Assembly (NCBI GenBank): GCA_026418275.1
Contig: JAOABQ010000050.1
Coordinates: forward strand, 62,001 to 126,000
Direction: 5' to 3'
Origin: Clostridia bacterium
GTDB taxonomy: Bacteria > Bacillota > Clostridia > Acetivibrionales > DSM-2933
Length of the DNA: 64,000 nt
In this document: positions 63,521-64,000 of the stretch, piece after piece
Layout of the letters: every line of letters starts with the position of its first letter
Position numbering within the stretch: position 1 is the stretch's first letter
Position numbers and translations under genes: made by a program
The notes under the pieces: generated by a model
What the model was told of the DNA's origin: nothing
The model's database searches: none
What the model saw: only the letters and a program-made list of their open reading frames with translations

Positions 63521-64000
63521 ATGAAAAAAGGTTTAAGTAAAAGTGTATTTGCATTTTTATTGGTATTTGCGCTGCTTGTAAGTATGTTGGCGTTTACACC
63601 AATAGGAGGCCAGGCAGGAGATATTCCCGAGTGGCAAGCAGGTCAGAGTTATTCTCTAGGGGCTTTAGCAACTTATAAAAGTGTTGTTTACAAGTGTACG
63701 ATGGCGCATATGGCGCAGGTCGGATGGGAACCTGATCTTGCTTATGCTTTGTGGGAAAAGCAGCAGGTAATCAATACTCCTGTGACAACCAATACACCTA
63801 CAACAACATCCACACCAATACCCACACCTACAACGTTTGAAACGGTTGGTTACAGTGTTAAAGGGTATATCAATTCAGACTTTGCCTATACTGAATCTGT
63901 ATCAAAAAAAATACGCTCCGGGTTTAAAATAGAAGTTGTTGAAAAAGGTTTGTCTGTCCTGTCTAATGAAAACGGATATTTTGAATTTAAGGTTCCTAAA
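63521..64000 (+). CDS. Secreted carbohydrate-binding protein, 5' part
   Basis: The gene runs off the window at 160 codons. A signal peptide (about 1-33) is followed by a CBM5/12-type module (PEWQAGQSYSLGALATYKSV; HMAQVGWEPDLAYALWEK) with its aromatic residues. Then comes a Pro/Thr linker (about 85-107) and the start of a further module with VKGYINSDFAYTES and NENGYFEF, as seen before dockerins in cellulolytic clostridia. The ribosome site is AAGGAGG. It probably encodes a chitin/cellulose-active or cellulosomal protein; the catalytic part is not visible. Confidence 0.85.
   Translation, partial: MKKGLSKSVFAFLLVFALLVSMLAFTPIGGQAGDIPEWQAGQSYSLGALATYKSVVYKCTMAHMAQVGWEPDLAYALWEKQQVINTPVTTNTPTTTSTPIPTPTTFETVGYSVKGYINSDFAYTESVSKKIRSGFKIEVVEKGLSVLSNENGYFEFKVPK

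Overview
The window comes from an AT-rich low-GC Firmicute of class Clostridia. The fla/che gene order, B. subtilis-type chemotaxis (FliY, CheC, CheD), sigma-D, and strong AGGAGG-type ribosome sites all fit. A secreted protein with a carbohydrate-binding module and a Pro/Thr linker at the right edge suggests a cellulolytic, Acetivibrio/Ruminiclostridium-like organism; that genus-level guess is inference only.

Layout. (1) 1-2829: the 3' part of topA, then trmFO with its own promoter inside a terminator-like hairpin. (2) 3289-37145: one long fla/che supra-operon, all on the + strand: flgB-flgC-fliE-fliF-fliG-fliH-fliI-fliJ-(MotE-like)-fliK-flgD-(flagellar operon protein)-flgE-fliL-fliM-fliY-cheY-fliO-fliP-fliQ-fliR-flhB-flhA-flhF-flhG-(PilZ)-cheB-cheA-cheW-cheC-cheD-(membrane protein)-sigD-(FapA/DUF342)-(small charged protein)-(SwrB-like), closed by a terminator at 37150-37171. 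It encodes the rod base, MS ring, switch, export gate, hook and chemotaxis core. flbD, motA and motB, often found between flgE and fliL, are absent; a possible flbD remnant remains. Two sigma-D-like promoters lie inside the operon, before fliK and before flgE. Many genes start with GTG or TTG. (3) 37188-43953: a small MltG/LysM-like protein, a KhtT/KhtU-type cation/proton antiporter (- strand), two TrkA-like RCK genes with a universal stress protein, and an SPFH - ribbon-helix-helix - GPP34 (GOLPH3-like) operon behind a tandem palindrome. (4) 44558-52126: a 1612-residue kinase/AAA/TPR/GAF/GGDEF protein, then hypCDE. (5) 52127-61776: gene remnants, a PadR regulator with a 34-bp palindromic operator, a membrane ferredoxin-like protein, then a two-component system followed by lipoprotein - radical SAM/SPASM - lipoprotein - clostripain-type peptidase - nitrilase-type hydrolase. 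(6) 61943-64000: an iron-type alcohol dehydrogenase and the start of a secreted carbohydrate-binding protein.

The best candidate for an undescribed system is the 54.2-61.8 kb cassette. An OmpR-type regulator gene is followed by four TCTTTA-like repeats on an 11-bp period, just before a unit encoding two lipoproteins, a radical SAM maturase, a C11 protease and a nitrilase-like enzyme, with no obvious short precursor peptide. The second candidate is the SPFH/RHH/GPP34 operon. Two dispersed repeat families are also visible: a roughly 98-bp MITE-like palindrome (31925-32022 and 40108-40204) and an inverted pair (2824-2899 and 6354-6447).
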